From contig NZ_SMLK01000001.1 in assembly GCF_004681975.1 (NCBI RefSeq), forward strand, positions 1,240,001 through 1,304,000: DNA of 64,000 nucleotides, given 5' to 3'. Positions 20,485-30,849 of the stretch are shown here, in pieces (the stretch's first letter is position 1; each line of letters opens with the position of its first letter). The notes under the pieces were generated by a model. It saw only the letters and a program-made list of their open reading frames with translations, searched no databases and was not told the DNA's origin. This stretch comes from Ramlibacter humi. GTDB lineage: Bacteria > Pseudomonadota > Gammaproteobacteria > Burkholderiales > Burkholderiaceae_C. The position numbers and the translations under genes were made by a program.

Positions 20485-20616
20485 GGCGGACACCCTTACG
20501 CGGAGATCGCAGAGGTCCCGCAGAGAGCGCAGAGGAATTCGATTCCTTTGCGCTTTTTCATTTCTCCGCGACCTCCTCTGCGGGACCTCCGCGTCCTCTG
20601 CGTAAGGGGGTCCGCC
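20485..20616. repeat. Long CGCAGAG-rich palindromic element, copy 1
   Basis: A 132-bp imperfect inverted repeat fills the gap between convergent rpoD and fumC. The outer arms of about 41 bases (GGCGGAC.CCCTTACGC.GAG and complement) differ at about six positions. They consist of tandem CGC(A/G)GAG units spaced by 2-4 bases. A second copy of the same family lies at 48954-49071, and both share the end GGGGTCCGC. Confidence 0.8.
20526..20558 (+). terminator. Rho-independent terminator of rpoD nested in the palindrome
   Basis: AGCGCAGAGGAAT pairs with ATTCCTTTGCGCT (13 bp, one G-T wobble) around a TCG loop and runs into TTTTT. It forms the centre of the larger palindromic element. Confidence 0.75.
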
Positions 20617-20618
20617 CC

Positions 20619-22001
20619 CTACCCGATCATCTTCTCCGGCCGCACCCACTGGTCGAATTGCTCACCGGTCACGTAGCCGGTCTTCAGCGCGGCTTCGCGC
20701 AGCGTCGTGCCTTCCTTGTGCGCCTTCTTCGCGATTTCGGCGGCCTTGTCGTAGCCGATGTGCGGGTTGAGCGCGGTCACCAGCATCAGCGAGCGGTCCA
20801 CCAGTTCCTGAATGCGTTCCGTGTTCGGTTCGATGCCCGCCGCGCAGTGGTCGTTGAAGCTCTTCATGCCGTCGGCCAGCAGGCGCGCGCTCTGCAGGAA
20901 GTTGTGCGCGATCATGGGCCGGAACACGTTCAGCTCGAAGTTGCCGGAAGCGCCGCCGAAGTTGATGGCGACGTCGTTGCCGAACACCTGGCAGCACAGC
21001 ATGGTCACCGCCTCGCTCTGCGTGGGGTTGACCTTGCCCGGCATGATGGAAGAGCCGGGCTCGTTCTCCGGGATGCGCAGTTCGCCGATGCCGCTGCGCG
21101 GCCCGCTGGCCAGCCAGCGCACGTCGTTGGCGATCTTCATCATGCTGGCCGCCAGCGTCTTCAGCGCGCCGTGCGCATGCACCAGCGCATCGGCCGCGGC
21201 CATCACCTCGAACTTGTTCGGCGCGGTGACGAACGGCAGGCCCGTGAGCCGCGCGAGTTCCTTCGCGACGGCCTCCGCGTAGCCGGGAGGTGCGTTCAGC
21301 CCCGTACCGACGGCCGTACCCCCAAGCGCCAGCTCGCACAGGTGCGGCAAGCTGGCGTGCAGATGGCGGTCTGCCTGCTCCAGCTGCGCGACGTAGCCGG
21401 AAAACTCCTGGCCCAGCGTGAGCGGCGTGGCGTCCTGCAGGTGCGTGCGGCCGATCTTCACGATGCCGCGGAAGGCCTCGCTCTTGTCCGCCAGCGTGCC
21501 TTTCAGCCGCTGCAGCGCGGGCAGCACGCGGTTGCGGATGGCGTCCACGGCAGCGACGTGCATCGCCGTGGGAAACACGTCGTTCGACGACTGGCTGCGG
21601 TTGACATCGTCGTTCGGGTGGATCAGCCGCCCTTCTCCGCGCGGGCCGCCCAGCAGCTCGCTCGCGCGGTTGGCCAGCACCTCGTTGACGTTCATGTTGG
21701 TCTGCGTGCCCGAGCCCGTCTGCCACACCACCAGCGGGAATTCGTCCGCGTGCTGCCCACCCAGCACCTCGTCGGCCGCCGCGATGATGGCCGACGCCTT
21801 GCGCTGGTCCAGCAGGCCGAGCAGATGGTTGGCGACGGCCGATGAACGCTTGACCTGCACCAGCGCGCGAATGAGCTCGCGCGGCTGGCGTTCGCCGGAG
21901 ATGTCGAAGTTCTGCAGCGAGCGCTGCGTCTGCGCGCCCCACAGGCGATCGGCCGGGACTTCGATCGGGCCGAAGGTGTCTTTCTCGGTGCGGGTGGCCA
22001 T
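20619..22001 (-). CDS. fumC: Class II fumarate hydratase FumC
   Basis: A 460-residue iron-independent fumarase that interconverts fumarate and malate in the TCA cycle. The superfamily signature [11 protein letters not shown] with the catalytic Ser loop, the [14 protein letters not shown] substrate site and [10 protein letters not shown] are all present. It is homotetrameric and cytoplasmic in the family. AGGAG precedes ATG 22001. It lies divergent to a class I fumarase gene, 114 bases apart. Confidence 0.95.
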   Translation of the reverse strand: MATRTEKDTFGPIEVPADRLWGAQTQRSLQNFDISGERQPRELIRALVQVKRSSAVANHLLGLLDQRKASAIIAAADEVLGGQHADEFPLVVWQTGSGTQTNMNVNEVLANRASELLGGPRGEGRLIHPNDDVNRSQSSNDVFPTAMHVAAVDAIRNRVLPALQRLKGTLADKSEAFRGIVKIGRTHLQDATPLTLGQEFSGYVAQLEQADRHLHASLPHLCELALGGTAVGTGLNAPPGYAEAVAKELARLTGLPFVTAPNKFEVMAAADALVHAHGALKTLAASMMKIANDVRWLASGPRSGIGELRIPENEPGSSIMPGKVNPTQSEAVTMLCCQVFGNDVAINFGGASGNFELNVFRPMIAHNFLQSARLLADGMKSFNDHCAAGIEPNTERIQELVDRSLMLVTALNPHIGYDKAAEIAKKAHKEGTTLREAALKTGYVTGEQFDQWVRPEKMIG

Positions 22002-22115
22002 GGGCTCTCCTGTCGGACTGTGCCGGCACAGCTGTCAAAATGCGGGTTGCCCGCCCATCCTGCCAGAGGCGGCGGGCCCCGTGTGCCAGCTTCCCTGCCA
22101 GCCCCTCCTTCCGCC

Positions 22116-23669
22116 ATGACCACCACCCTGAAGCAGTCCGACCTCATCGAATCCATCGCGGCGGCGCTGCAGTACATCAGCTACTACCACCCCGCCGACT
22201 ACATCGCCCACCTGGCCCGCGCATACGAGCGCGAGCAGAGCGCGGCGGCCAAGGACGCCATCGCGCAGATCCTGACCAACAGCAAGATGAGCGCGTTCGG
22301 CCACCGGCCCATTTGCCAGGACACCGGCATCGTCAACGTGTTCCTGAAAATCGGCATGGACGTGCGCTTCGAAGGCTTCACCGGCAGCCTGGAAGACGCC
22401 GTCAACGAAGGCGTGCGCCGCGGCTACAACCACCCGGACAACATGCTGCGCGCCAGCGTGGTGGCCGACCCGCAGTTCGCGCGCAAGAACACCAAGGACA
22501 ACACGCCCGCGGTCATCTTCACGGAGCTGGTGCCCGGCGATAAGGTGGACGTTACGGTCGCAGCCAAGGGCGGCGGCAGCGAGAACAAGAGCAAGATGGT
22601 CATGCTCAACCCCAGCGACAGCGTCGTCGACTGGGTGCTCAAGACGGTGCCCACCATGGGCGCCGGCTGGTGCCCGCCGGGCATGCTGGGCATCGGCATC
22701 GGCGGCACCGCCGAGAAGGCCGTGCTGATGGCCAAGGAAAGCCTGATGGACGACCTGGACATGTACGAGCTGCAGGCCAAGGCCGCCAAAGGCGAGAAGC
22801 TGTCGCAGGTCGAGGAGATGCGGCTGGAGCTGTACGAGAAGGTCAACGCGCTGGGCATCGGCGCGCAGGGCCTGGGCGGCCTGACCACCGTGCTGGACGT
22901 CAAGATCAAGATGTACCCCACGCACGCGGCCAGCAAGCCGGTGGCGATGATCCCCAATTGCGCGGCCACGCGCCACGCGCACTTCGTGCTGGACGGCTCC
23001 GGTCCCGTGTACCTGGAAGCGCCCTCGCTGGACCTGTGGCCCAAGGTGGACTGGCAGCCCGACACGCAGAAGAGCAAGCGCGTCAACCTGGACACGCTGA
23101 CGAAGGAAGAAGTCGCCAGCTGGAAGCCGGGCGACACGCTGCTGCTGAACGGCAAGATGCTCACCGGTCGCGACGCCGCGCACAAGCGCATCCAGGACAT
23201 GCTGGCCAAGGGCGAGAAGCTGCCGGTGGACTTCACCAACCGCGTCATCTACTACGTCGGTCCGGTAGACCCGGTGCGCGACGAAGCGGTGGGCCCCGCG
23301 GGCCCGACCACGGCCACGCGCATGGACAAGTTCACCGACATGATGCTGAGCAAGACCGGCCTCATCGCGATGATCGGCAAGGCCGAGCGCGGCCCCACCG
23401 CCATCGAGGCGATCCAGAAGCACAAGTCGGCCTACCTGATGGCCGTGGGCGGCGCTGCCTACCTGGTGTCCAAGGCGATCAAGACCGCCAAGGTGGTGGG
23501 CTTCGAAGACCTGGGCATGGAAGCGATCTACGAGTTCGACGTGGTCGACATGCCCGTGACGGTGGCGGTGGATGCCGGCGGCACCAGCGCGCACGTCACC
23601 GGTCCGGCCGAGTGGAGCAAGCGCATCGCCAGCGGCGAGTTCAAGAACATCCCGCTGGCCGTCGCGTAA
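22116..23669 (+). CDS. Class I fumarate hydratase (4Fe-4S, FumA/FumB type)
   Basis: A 517-residue oxygen-sensitive iron-sulfur fumarase. The three cluster cysteines are visible in CQDTG (Cys67), GWCPPG and PNCAATRH, and the C-terminal beta-domain has YYVGPVDP and AGGTSAHV. It carries out the same reaction as the neighbouring FumC. No clear Shine-Dalgarno precedes the ATG; a CAAAAT -10-like box lies about 75 bases upstream. It is convergent with the MFS gene, with 7 bases between them. Confidence 0.94.
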   Translation: MTTTLKQSDLIESIAAALQYISYYHPADYIAHLARAYEREQSAAAKDAIAQILTNSKMSAFGHRPICQDTGIVNVFLKIGMDVRFEGFTGSLEDAVNEGVRRGYNHPDNMLRASVVADPQFARKNTKDNTPAVIFTELVPGDKVDVTVAAKGGGSENKSKMVMLNPSDSVVDWVLKTVPTMGAGWCPPGMLGIGIGGTAEKAVLMAKESLMDDLDMYELQAKAAKGEKLSQVEEMRLELYEKVNALGIGAQGLGGLTTVLDVKIKMYPTHAASKPVAMIPNCAATRHAHFVLDGSGPVYLEAPSLDLWPKVDWQPDTQKSKRVNLDTLTKEEVASWKPGDTLLLNGKMLTGRDAAHKRIQDMLAKGEKLPVDFTNRVIYYVGPVDPVRDEAVGPAGPTTATRMDKFTDMMLSKTGLIAMIGKAERGPTAIEAIQKHKSAYLMAVGGAAYLVSKAIKTAKVVGFEDLGMEAIYEFDVVDMPVTVAVDAGGTSAHVTGPAEWSKRIASGEFKNIPLAVA

Positions 23670-23676
23670 CGGCGGC

Positions 23677-25023
23677 TCAGGCCGGCACCAGCGAGGTGCC
23701 GGCTGACCTGGCCTCTTCCTCCTCGTCCGTCGCCTGCGCCGCCGCGCGGCCGCGCGCGACGTCCACCTTCAGCAGCAGCACCAACCCCGCGATGAACAGC
23801 GCCGTGGTCGACAGGATCGCGGTGCGCTGGTCGCCGCCCGTGGCCCAGGTGATGGCACCGTAGGTCAGCGGCCCCAGGATGCTGGCCAGCCGGATCGCGA
23901 AGGTCCACAGGCCGAAGAACTCCGCCGACTGCCGCTTCGGCGCGAACATCGCGGCCATCGCACGACCTGCCGACTGGCTGGACCCCATGCACAGTCCAGC
24001 GATGCCCGCGGCCCACCAGAACTGGCCCTTGGTCGTGCTGACCGCCGCGATGACGCACGTCACGACCCAGCCCACCAGCGTGCTGCCCAACGCCAGCTTG
24101 TGGCCGATGCGGTCTTGCAGGTAGCCCCACGCGAACGCGCCGCCGGCGGCCGCGAGATTGAGCACGAAGACCAGCACCATGGTTTCCTGCTGCTGGAAAC
24201 CGATCACCTGCTCCGCATAGATGGCGGCCAGCGCCACGGCGACCGCGACGCCGCCCTGGTAAAAAACAGCGCAGGCCATCAGCCACATGAAGTCGCCGTA
24301 CCGGCGCGCCTGCGAGAACGTCTGCCGCAGCTGCGCCAGCGAGGCGCGCACGCCGCCTTGGCGGAGCATCTGCGGATTGGGCTCGGCGCGCTCGCGCAGC
24401 AGCTTGAAGGTCGCCATGGAAGCCAGTCCATAGATCACCGCGGTGAGCACCATGGTGACGGGCACGAAGCGATTGGCCGGGATGCCCCGCCCCTGTGCCC
24501 AGATGACGTAGCCCAGGCACAGGCCCAGCGCCAGCATGCCGCCGAAGTAGCCGAAGCCCCAACCCCAGCCGCTGACCTTGCCCATCGACTCCGGGCGCGC
24601 CAGTTCCGGCAGGAAAGCCGCGGTGAGCGACTCGCCGTAGCTATAGAAGGTGTTGGACACGACGATCAGCAGCATCGCCAGCGCCACCGAGCCCGGGCCC
24701 GCGAAAGCCAGCGCCGCCGTGCTGGCCACGCAGCCGGCCGTCACCACCGCCAGCATGCGCTTCTTCGCCGCGCGAAGGTCGGCGTACGCGCCCAGGCTGG
24801 GCATGGTGAACATCACGATGGCGTACGACACGCTCAGCGCCAGCGTCCACGCGAACGTGGCCCACGGGGCCTTGCCTGCGACACCGCCCACAAAGTAGGC
24901 CGCGAACACCGCGGTGATGACCACCGTCGTGTAGCCCGAGTTGGCGAAGTCGTACATGGCCCAGCCGAACACCTCGCGCTTGCGCACGCCGGGATTGAGC
25001 GCCTCTTGCGAAAACAGGGCCAT
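23677..25023 (-). CDS. MFS transporter, UMF1 / Atg22-like family
   Basis: A 448-residue membrane protein with about 12 helices. The N-terminal KREVFGWAMYDFANSGYTTV and the downstream SLGAYADLRAAKKRML segment are typical of the UMF1 family (related to vacuolar Atg22 amino acid effluxers). AAGGAGA precedes ATG 25023, which fixes the start. The C-terminus is an acidic DEEEE tail. A perfect 9-bp hairpin (23681-23703) sits within the last codons. Substrate unknown; amino acid export is a guess from the family. Confidence 0.85.
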   Translation of the reverse strand: MALFSQEALNPGVRKREVFGWAMYDFANSGYTTVVITAVFAAYFVGGVAGKAPWATFAWTLALSVSYAIVMFTMPSLGAYADLRAAKKRMLAVVTAGCVASTAALAFAGPGSVALAMLLIVVSNTFYSYGESLTAAFLPELARPESMGKVSGWGWGFGYFGGMLALGLCLGYVIWAQGRGIPANRFVPVTMVLTAVIYGLASMATFKLLRERAEPNPQMLRQGGVRASLAQLRQTFSQARRYGDFMWLMACAVFYQGGVAVAVALAAIYAEQVIGFQQQETMVLVFVLNLAAAGGAFAWGYLQDRIGHKLALGSTLVGWVVTCVIAAVSTTKGQFWWAAGIAGLCMGSSQSAGRAMAAMFAPKRQSAEFFGLWTFAIRLASILGPLTYGAITWATGGDQRTAILSTTALFIAGLVLLLKVDVARGRAAAQATDEEEEARSAGTSLVPA

Positions 25024-25044
25024 GTCTTCTCCTTGTCTGGCGCC

Positions 25045-25074
25045 AAAAGAAAACGCGGCCACACGGGCCGCGTT
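25045..25074 (-). terminator. Rho-independent terminator after the 25085-25711 gene
   Basis: Read on the minus strand, AACGCGGCC pairs with GGCCGCGTT around a 5-base loop and runs into TTTTCTTTT. It separates the uncharacterised gene from the UMF1-like gene. Confidence 0.75.
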
Positions 25075-25084
25075 CGTCTTCAGT

Positions 25085-25711
25085 TCAATGCAGGTGGCGC
25101 GGACGCCGCCCGCCACCGTGGCTGCCGCCGCCGCCACCGCCGCGCGGCGGCTTGCCGATCTCCAGCGAGCTGACCAGCGCGTCGAAGCGTTGCGAGAACA
25201 GCTTGTCGATCTCGGCCACGACGCCGCCCAGTTCCTGGCTGTCGAAGTGGCGCTCCATCAGGTTCACCACGTCCTCGACCAGCAGGTCGCGCTGCACCTG
25301 CATGATGGCCGCGGGCGTCGGGCCGACGAACAGCATGATGAAGTCGTCGCGCGACTCGGCTTCGGGCGGTTCCTCTTCCTCGTCGAACTCGGCGTCGTAG
25401 AAGGTCACCTCGATGGCGGCGCCCTGCTCGGCCAGTTCGTTGAGGCTCATGCACATCTCGTCGAGCTGCTGGCGGAAATCCTCGTCGCCGTTGATGGTCC
25501 AGCACATGGTCAGCAGGTGCTCGTGCGCGTCGAACTTGATGCCCGGCTCTTCCTCGTAGGCGCTCTCGGCACCGTCGGCGAGCGAGCGCGCGCCGGCGTA
25601 GCGCCACAGGGGCTTGAGCGCTTCCTGCAACTGGGCGTAGGTGACGTCCGCGCGAAGCGGCACGTCGCCATGCACGTGGATTTCGAAGGGGGCGTTGTCG
25701 TATTGGGCCAT
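25085..25711 (-). CDS. Uncharacterised acidic protein with Gly/His-rich tail
   Basis: A 208-residue protein that I recognise only as a Burkholderiales-type conserved hypothetical (possibly DUF6806). Residues 1-105 form one likely globular domain (FEIHVHGDVPLRADVTYAQL ... LLTMCWTINGDEDFRQQL). An acidic EFDEEEEPPEAES linker (about 109-121) follows. A helical second domain then leads to GGGGGGSHGGGRRPRHLH at the end. There is no signal peptide or membrane segment. It has its own terminator and lies just downstream of the tRNA-Leu gene on the same strand. The His-rich tail could bind metal or be simple low complexity. Confidence 0.7.
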   Translation of the reverse strand: MAQYDNAPFEIHVHGDVPLRADVTYAQLQEALKPLWRYAGARSLADGAESAYEEEPGIKFDAHEHLLTMCWTINGDEDFRQQLDEMCMSLNELAEQGAAIEVTFYDAEFDEEEEPPEAESRDDFIMLFVGPTPAAIMQVQRDLLVEDVVNLMERHFDSQELGGVVAEIDKLFSQRFDALVSSLEIGKPPRGGGGGGSHGGGRRPRHLH

Positions 25712-25722
25712 TTGCAGCGTCC

Positions 25723-25815
25723 TGGTGCCTCGAGCCGGGATCGAACCGGCACGCCGCCTTTCAGCTAAGCGGCGGATTTTAAGTCCGCTGTGTCTGCCAA
25801 TTTCACCATCGAGGC
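25723..25815 (-). tRNA. tRNA-Leu (UAA)
   Basis: Acceptor GCCTCGA pairs with TCGAGGC, the anticodon loop CTTAAAA carries UAA, the long variable arm typical of class II tRNAs is present, and CCA is encoded. It is the last of a Gly-Cys-Leu cluster, the same order as E. coli glyW-cysT-leuZ. Confidence 0.95.
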
Positions 25816-25824
25816 GAATGCGAC

Positions 25825-25898
25825 TGGAGGCGCGTACCGGAGTCGAACCGATCTAAACGGATTTGCAATCCGCTGCATAACCGCTTTGCTAACGCGCC
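25825..25898 (-). tRNA. tRNA-Cys (GCA)
   Basis: A 74-base cloverleaf with acceptor GGCGCGT/ACGCGCC, anticodon GCA in ATTGCAAAT, TTCGACTCC in the T arm and an encoded CCA. It lies 9 bases before tRNA-Leu in the direction of transcription. Confidence 0.95.
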
Positions 25899-25931
25899 CA
25901 TGTCCTTCACAGACATTCGTCTGTACCGACA

Positions 25932-25958
25932 AAAAAGGGAAGCAGTGCTTCCCTTTTT
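25932..25958 (-). terminator. Bidirectional terminator-like hairpin inside the tRNA cluster
   Basis: GGGAAGC/GCTTCCC with a 3-base loop is flanked by A-runs and T-runs, so it looks like an intrinsic terminator on both strands. It sits between tRNA-Gly and tRNA-Cys. A second hairpin with nearly the same arms (GGGGAAG/CTTCCCC, 25967-25986) lies beside it, so the arms could also pair across. Confidence 0.65.
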
Positions 25959-25993
25959 CTATCGGCGGGGAAGTCGATGCTTCCCCTGGAACC

Positions 25994-26069
25994 TGGAGCG
26001 GGAGACGAGTCTCGAACTCGCGACCTCAACCTTGGCAAGGTTGCGCTCTACCAACTGAGCTACTCCCGC
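25994..26069 (-). tRNA. tRNA-Gly (GCC)
   Basis: A 76-base cloverleaf: acceptor GCGGGAG/CTCCCGC, D arm AGCTCAGTTGGTAGAGC, anticodon GCC in CTTGCCAAG, T arm GAGTTCGAGACTC, encoded CCA. It is first in the cluster. Confidence 0.96.
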
Positions 26070-26080
26070 GTGAGTCCGCT

Positions 26081-26086
26081 ATTGTA
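26081..26086 (-). promoter_or_regulatory. -10 box of the tRNA-Gly cluster
   Basis: TACAAT on the minus strand (GCTACAATAG) ends 11 bases before the mature tRNA 5' end, the right distance for a short-leader tRNA promoter. No good -35 hexamer is visible; that position lies inside the hairpin at 26092-26125. Confidence 0.5.
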
Positions 26087-26091
26087 GCGCG

Positions 26092-26125
26092 TTTTTTCGG
26101 GCACCCCGACAGGTGCCCGAAAAAA
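26092..26125. repeat. Perfect inverted repeat between lon and tRNA-Gly
   Basis: TTTTTTCGGGCACC and its exact complement (14-bp arms, 6-base loop) lie 4 bases after the lon stop codon. On both strands the T-run comes first and the A-run last, the reverse of a normal terminator, so the U-run would be part of the stem. Confidence 0.7.
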
Positions 26126-26129
26126 CTTT

Positions 26130-28550
26130 TCAGTGCTTCACCGAAGCGGGCGCGGCGGTGCCCTTGCCGTCGGCCGCGGACGATGCAGCCGGCGCTTCGT
26201 CTTCCGTCAGCGGCGTGGGCTGGCGCTCGAGCGCGATCTCCAGCACGCGGTCGATCCACTTCACCGGCACGATCTCGAGGCCGCTCTTCACGTTCTCGGG
26301 AATGTCCTGCAGGTCCTTGGTGTTCTCTTCCGGGATGAGCACCGTCTTGATGCCGCCGCGCAGCGCGGCCAACAGCTTTTCCTTCAGGCCGCCGATGGCC
26401 GTGACCTCGCCGCGCAGCGTGATCTCGCCGGTCATCGCGACGTCCGCGCGCACCGGGATGCCGGTCAGCGCCGACACGATGGCCGTGGTCATCGCGATGC
26501 CCGCGCTGGGACCGTCCTTGGGCGTGGCGCCGTCGGGCACGTGGATGTGCATGTCCTTCTTCTCGAACACTTCGTCCTTGATGCCCAGCACGCGCGAGCG
26601 GCTGCGCACGACGGTGCGCGCGGCCTCGACGGATTCCTTCATCACGTCGCCCAGCGAACCCGTGCGCTGGATGGCGCCCTTGCCGGGCATCAGCGCCGCC
26701 TCGATGGTGAGCAGGTCGCCGCCGACCTCGGTCCACGCGAGGCCGACCACCTGGCCCACCTGGTTCTGCTTCTCGGCGCGGCCGTAGGTGAACTTGCGCA
26801 CGCCCAGGAAGTCGTTCAGGTTCTCCGGCGTGACGACGACCTGCGGGGTCATCTTCTTCAGCTGCAGGCCCTTGACCACCTTGCGGCAGATCTTGCCCAG
26901 CTCGCGTTCCAGCGAACGCACGCCCGCTTCGCGCGTGTAGTAGCGCACGATGTCGCGGACGGCATCGTCGGTGACCTTGAGCTCCTCGTCCTTCACGCCG
27001 TTGTTCTTCATCTGCTTGGGCAGCAGGTAGCGGATGGCGATGTTGGCCTTCTCGTCCTCGGTGTAGCCCGAGAGGCGGATCACTTCCATCCGGTCCAGCA
27101 GTGCCGGCGGGATGTTCATCGAGTTGGACGTCGCCACGAACATCACGTCGGACAGATCGAAGTCGACCTCGACGTAGTGGTCGCTGAACGTGTGGTTCTG
27201 CTCGGGGTCCAGCACTTCCAGCAGCGCGCTGGAAGGGTCGCCGCGGAAGTCGGTGCCCAGCTTGTCGATCTCGTCCAGCAGGAACAGCGGGTTGCGCGTG
27301 CCCACCTTCGACAGCGACTGCAGCACCTTGCCCGGCAGCGCGCCGATGTAGGTGCGGCGGTGGCCGCGGATTTCCGCCTCGTCGCGCATGCCGCCCAGCG
27401 CCATGCGCACGTACTTGCGGCCCGTCGCCTTCGCGATGGACTGGCCGAGCGAGGTCTTGCCCACGCCGGGCGGGCCGACCAGGCACAGGATGGGCGCCTT
27501 CACCTTGTCCACGCGCTGCTGCACCGCGAGATATTCGAGGATGCGGTCCTTGACCTTCTCCAGGCCCCAGTGGTCCTCGTTCAGCACGTCCTCGGCGTGG
27601 CCGAGGTTGTGCTTGATCTTGGTGCGCTTGCTCCAGGGCAGGCCCGTGAGCACGTCGATGTAGTTGCGCACCACGGTGGCTTCGGCCGACATGGGCGACA
27701 TCAGCTTCAGCTTCTTCAGCTCGCCCTCGGCCTTCTTCAGCGCGTCCTTGGGCATCTTGGCCGATTTGATCTTTTTCTCGATCTCCTCGATGTCGGCGCC
27801 CTCTTCGCCTTCGCCCAGCTCCTTCTGGATGGCCTTGACCTGCTCGTTCAGGTAGAAGTCGCGCTGGTTCTTCTCCATCTGGCGCTTCACGCGCGAGCGG
27901 ATGCGCTTGTCGACGTTGAGGATGTCCACCTCGCGCTCGATCTGCTCGAACAGGTTCTCCAGCCGCGCCTTGATGTCGGCCAGGTCCAGCACGATCTGCT
28001 TGTTGTCGAGCTTCAGCGGCAGGTGCGCGGCGATGGTGTCCGCCAGGCGGCCCGGGTCGTCGATGCTCGAGATGGACGTGAGGATCTCCGGCGGGATCTT
28101 CTTGTTCAGCTTCACGTACTGGTCGAACTGCTGCATCACCGCGCGGCGCAGCGCCTCGATCTCGCTGGAGCGGCTGTCGGGCAGCGCTTCCACCGGCGTG
28201 ACCGTGGCCACGAAGTGGGCATCGCCCTCCTCGATCTTGTTCACGTTGGCGCGCTGCTGGCCTTCCACCAGCACCTTCACGGTGCCGTCCGGCAGCTTCA
28301 GCATCTGCAGGATGGTGGAGACGCAGCCGACCTCGAACATGTCGTTGACGGAAGGCTCGTCCTTGGCCGCGGCCTTCTGCGCCACCAGCATGATGCGGCG
28401 CTCGGCTTCCATCGCGGCTTCCAGCGCCTTGATGCTCTTGGGCCGGCCCACGAACAGCGGGATCACCATGTGGGGAAAGACCACCACGTCGCGCAGCGGC
28501 AGCAGCGGCAGGTCGATCGGGGTGGGCGGCAGGGGGGTGTGTCCGGACAT
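26130..28550 (-). CDS. lon: ATP-dependent protease La (Lon)
   Basis: An 806-residue LonA protease that unfolds and degrades damaged and regulatory proteins. Order: LON substrate-binding domain (about 10-205, starting [20 protein letters not shown]), a helical region, the AAA+ domain with Walker A GPPGVGKT, sensor and arginine-finger regions, then the Ser-Lys protease with Ser in KDGPSAGIA (near 690) and a Lys about 43 residues on. The end is a short Ala-rich tail. AAGGA precedes ATG 28550. It is the last of tig-clpP-clpX-lon. A TTGAAA (28597-28602, minus) upstream might belong to a promoter of its own. Confidence 0.96.
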   Translation of the reverse strand: MSGHTPLPPTPIDLPLLPLRDVVVFPHMVIPLFVGRPKSIKALEAAMEAERRIMLVAQKAAAKDEPSVNDMFEVGCVSTILQMLKLPDGTVKVLVEGQQRANVNKIEEGDAHFVATVTPVEALPDSRSSEIEALRRAVMQQFDQYVKLNKKIPPEILTSISSIDDPGRLADTIAAHLPLKLDNKQIVLDLADIKARLENLFEQIEREVDILNVDKRIRSRVKRQMEKNQRDFYLNEQVKAIQKELGEGEEGADIEEIEKKIKSAKMPKDALKKAEGELKKLKLMSPMSAEATVVRNYIDVLTGLPWSKRTKIKHNLGHAEDVLNEDHWGLEKVKDRILEYLAVQQRVDKVKAPILCLVGPPGVGKTSLGQSIAKATGRKYVRMALGGMRDEAEIRGHRRTYIGALPGKVLQSLSKVGTRNPLFLLDEIDKLGTDFRGDPSSALLEVLDPEQNHTFSDHYVEVDFDLSDVMFVATSNSMNIPPALLDRMEVIRLSGYTEDEKANIAIRYLLPKQMKNNGVKDEELKVTDDAVRDIVRYYTREAGVRSLERELGKICRKVVKGLQLKKMTPQVVVTPENLNDFLGVRKFTYGRAEKQNQVGQVVGLAWTEVGGDLLTIEAALMPGKGAIQRTGSLGDVMKESVEAARTVVRSRSRVLGIKDEVFEKKDMHIHVPDGATPKDGPSAGIAMTTAIVSALTGIPVRADVAMTGEITLRGEVTAIGGLKEKLLAALRGGIKTVLIPEENTKDLQDIPENVKSGLEIVPVKWIDRVLEIALERQPTPLTEDEAPAASSAADGKGTAAPASVKH

Positions 28551-28705
28551 GAGAATCCTTGGGGTTACCGGCCGTAGTTGCGCCGGAAAGGGACATTTTC
28601 AACCCGCACGGCCCGGCCGTGGGCGGGAAGAAGACCTCGGATCACCGGGGATTTCGCGAGGCTGGGGCCAGGCGGGGCGGAAATCAGGCCGTTCTCGCGC
28701 CGCAA

Positions 28706-29971
<1,266 letters not shown>

Positions 29972-30116
29972 GGGTCGGTGTTCCGTCGGGTGGAATTTCA
30001 ATGATAACCAATAGGCCCCCGGCGCCCCCTGTCGGAGAGGACGCCGTTGTTGTAGAGCAACCGGGCGGAAACGGCGCGCCGGCCGCGGGGGCCGGCGCGG
30101 AGGGGCTGGCGCGCGC

Positions 30117-30725
30117 TCAGGGCCGCTTGGCGATGACCTGGTCGACCAGGCCGTAGTCCTTGGCTTCGTCCGCCGACAGGAAATAGTCGCGCTCGGTGTC
30201 GCGCTCGATCTTCTCCAGCGGCTGGCTGGTGTTGGCGGCCAGGATCTTGTTCAGCGTGGCGCGCGTCTTCAGGATGTCCTTGGCGTGGATCTCGATGTCC
30301 GTGGCCTGGCCCTGCATGCCGCCCAGCGGCTGGTGGATCATGACCTTGGAGTTGGGCAGGCAGAACCGCTTGCCCTTGGCGCCGGCGGACAGCAGGAACG
30401 CGCCCATGCTGGCGGCCATGCCGGTGCACAGCGTGGAGACGTCCGGCTTGATGAAGTTCATCGTGTCGTAGATCGCCATGCCGGCGCTGACGCTGCCGCC
30501 GGGGGAGTTGATGTAGAACGAGATGTCCTTGTCGGGGTTCTCGCTCTCGAGGAACAGCAGCTGGGCGACCACCAGGTTGGCGGTCTGGTCGTTCACCGGC
30601 CCGACGAGGAACACCACGCGCTCCTTCAGCAGGCGCGAATAGATGTCGTAGGACCGCTCGCCGCGGCCGGACTGCTCGATGACCATCGGGATCATGCCGA
30701 GGGCCTGGGTGTCAAGTGCGCTCAT
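30117..30725 (-). CDS. clpP: ATP-dependent Clp protease proteolytic subunit ClpP
   Basis: A 202-residue serine protease that forms the tetradecameric barrel. The triad is Ser106 (GMAASMG), His131 (MIHQPLGG) and Asp180 (RDTERDYF). The first about 10 residues may be a propeptide. It lies between tig and clpX. Downstream, a GC-rich hairpin (30076-30098, GCGCCGGCC arms) in the gap to clpX may protect the end of, or partly terminate, the tig-clpP message. Confidence 0.96.
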   Translation of the reverse strand: MSALDTQALGMIPMVIEQSGRGERSYDIYSRLLKERVVFLVGPVNDQTANLVVAQLLFLESENPDKDISFYINSPGGSVSAGMAIYDTMNFIKPDVSTLCTGMAASMGAFLLSAGAKGKRFCLPNSKVMIHQPLGGMQGQATDIEIHAKDILKTRATLNKILAANTSQPLEKIERDTERDYFLSADEAKDYGLVDQVIAKRP

Positions 30726-30780
30726 GGGAATCTGGTTAGTGCGGCTTCAACTGTAGCCGCAAATGAGATGGGGCCCGGGC

Positions 30781-30840
30781 CCGGACTTGCAAGTCCGGAC
30801 GCGAGCCCCGGGGGCGCGTGGCGCCGGTTTTTCCGGCGCC
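30781..30840. repeat. Two perfect palindromes between tig and clpP
   Basis: CCGGACTTGCAAGTCCGG (30781-30798) is a perfect 18-bp palindrome. GGCGCCGG-TTTTT-CCGGCGCC (30820-30840) is a perfect 8-bp hairpin just after the tig stop. Neither has a trailing T-run on the minus strand. They may slow polymerase, stabilise the tig message or be a processing site. Confidence 0.55.
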
Positions 30841-30849
30841 GGGCGGGCT

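Noticed and set aside
23681-23703. 9-bp perfect hairpin as terminator of the class I fumarase gene
   Set aside because: It has no T-run on either strand and lies inside the last codons of the convergent MFS gene, so it may simply be coding sequence.
25723-26069. tRNA cluster as an integration site of a mobile element
   Set aside because: No integrase, no direct repeat of a tRNA 3' end and no foreign-looking genes are next to it.
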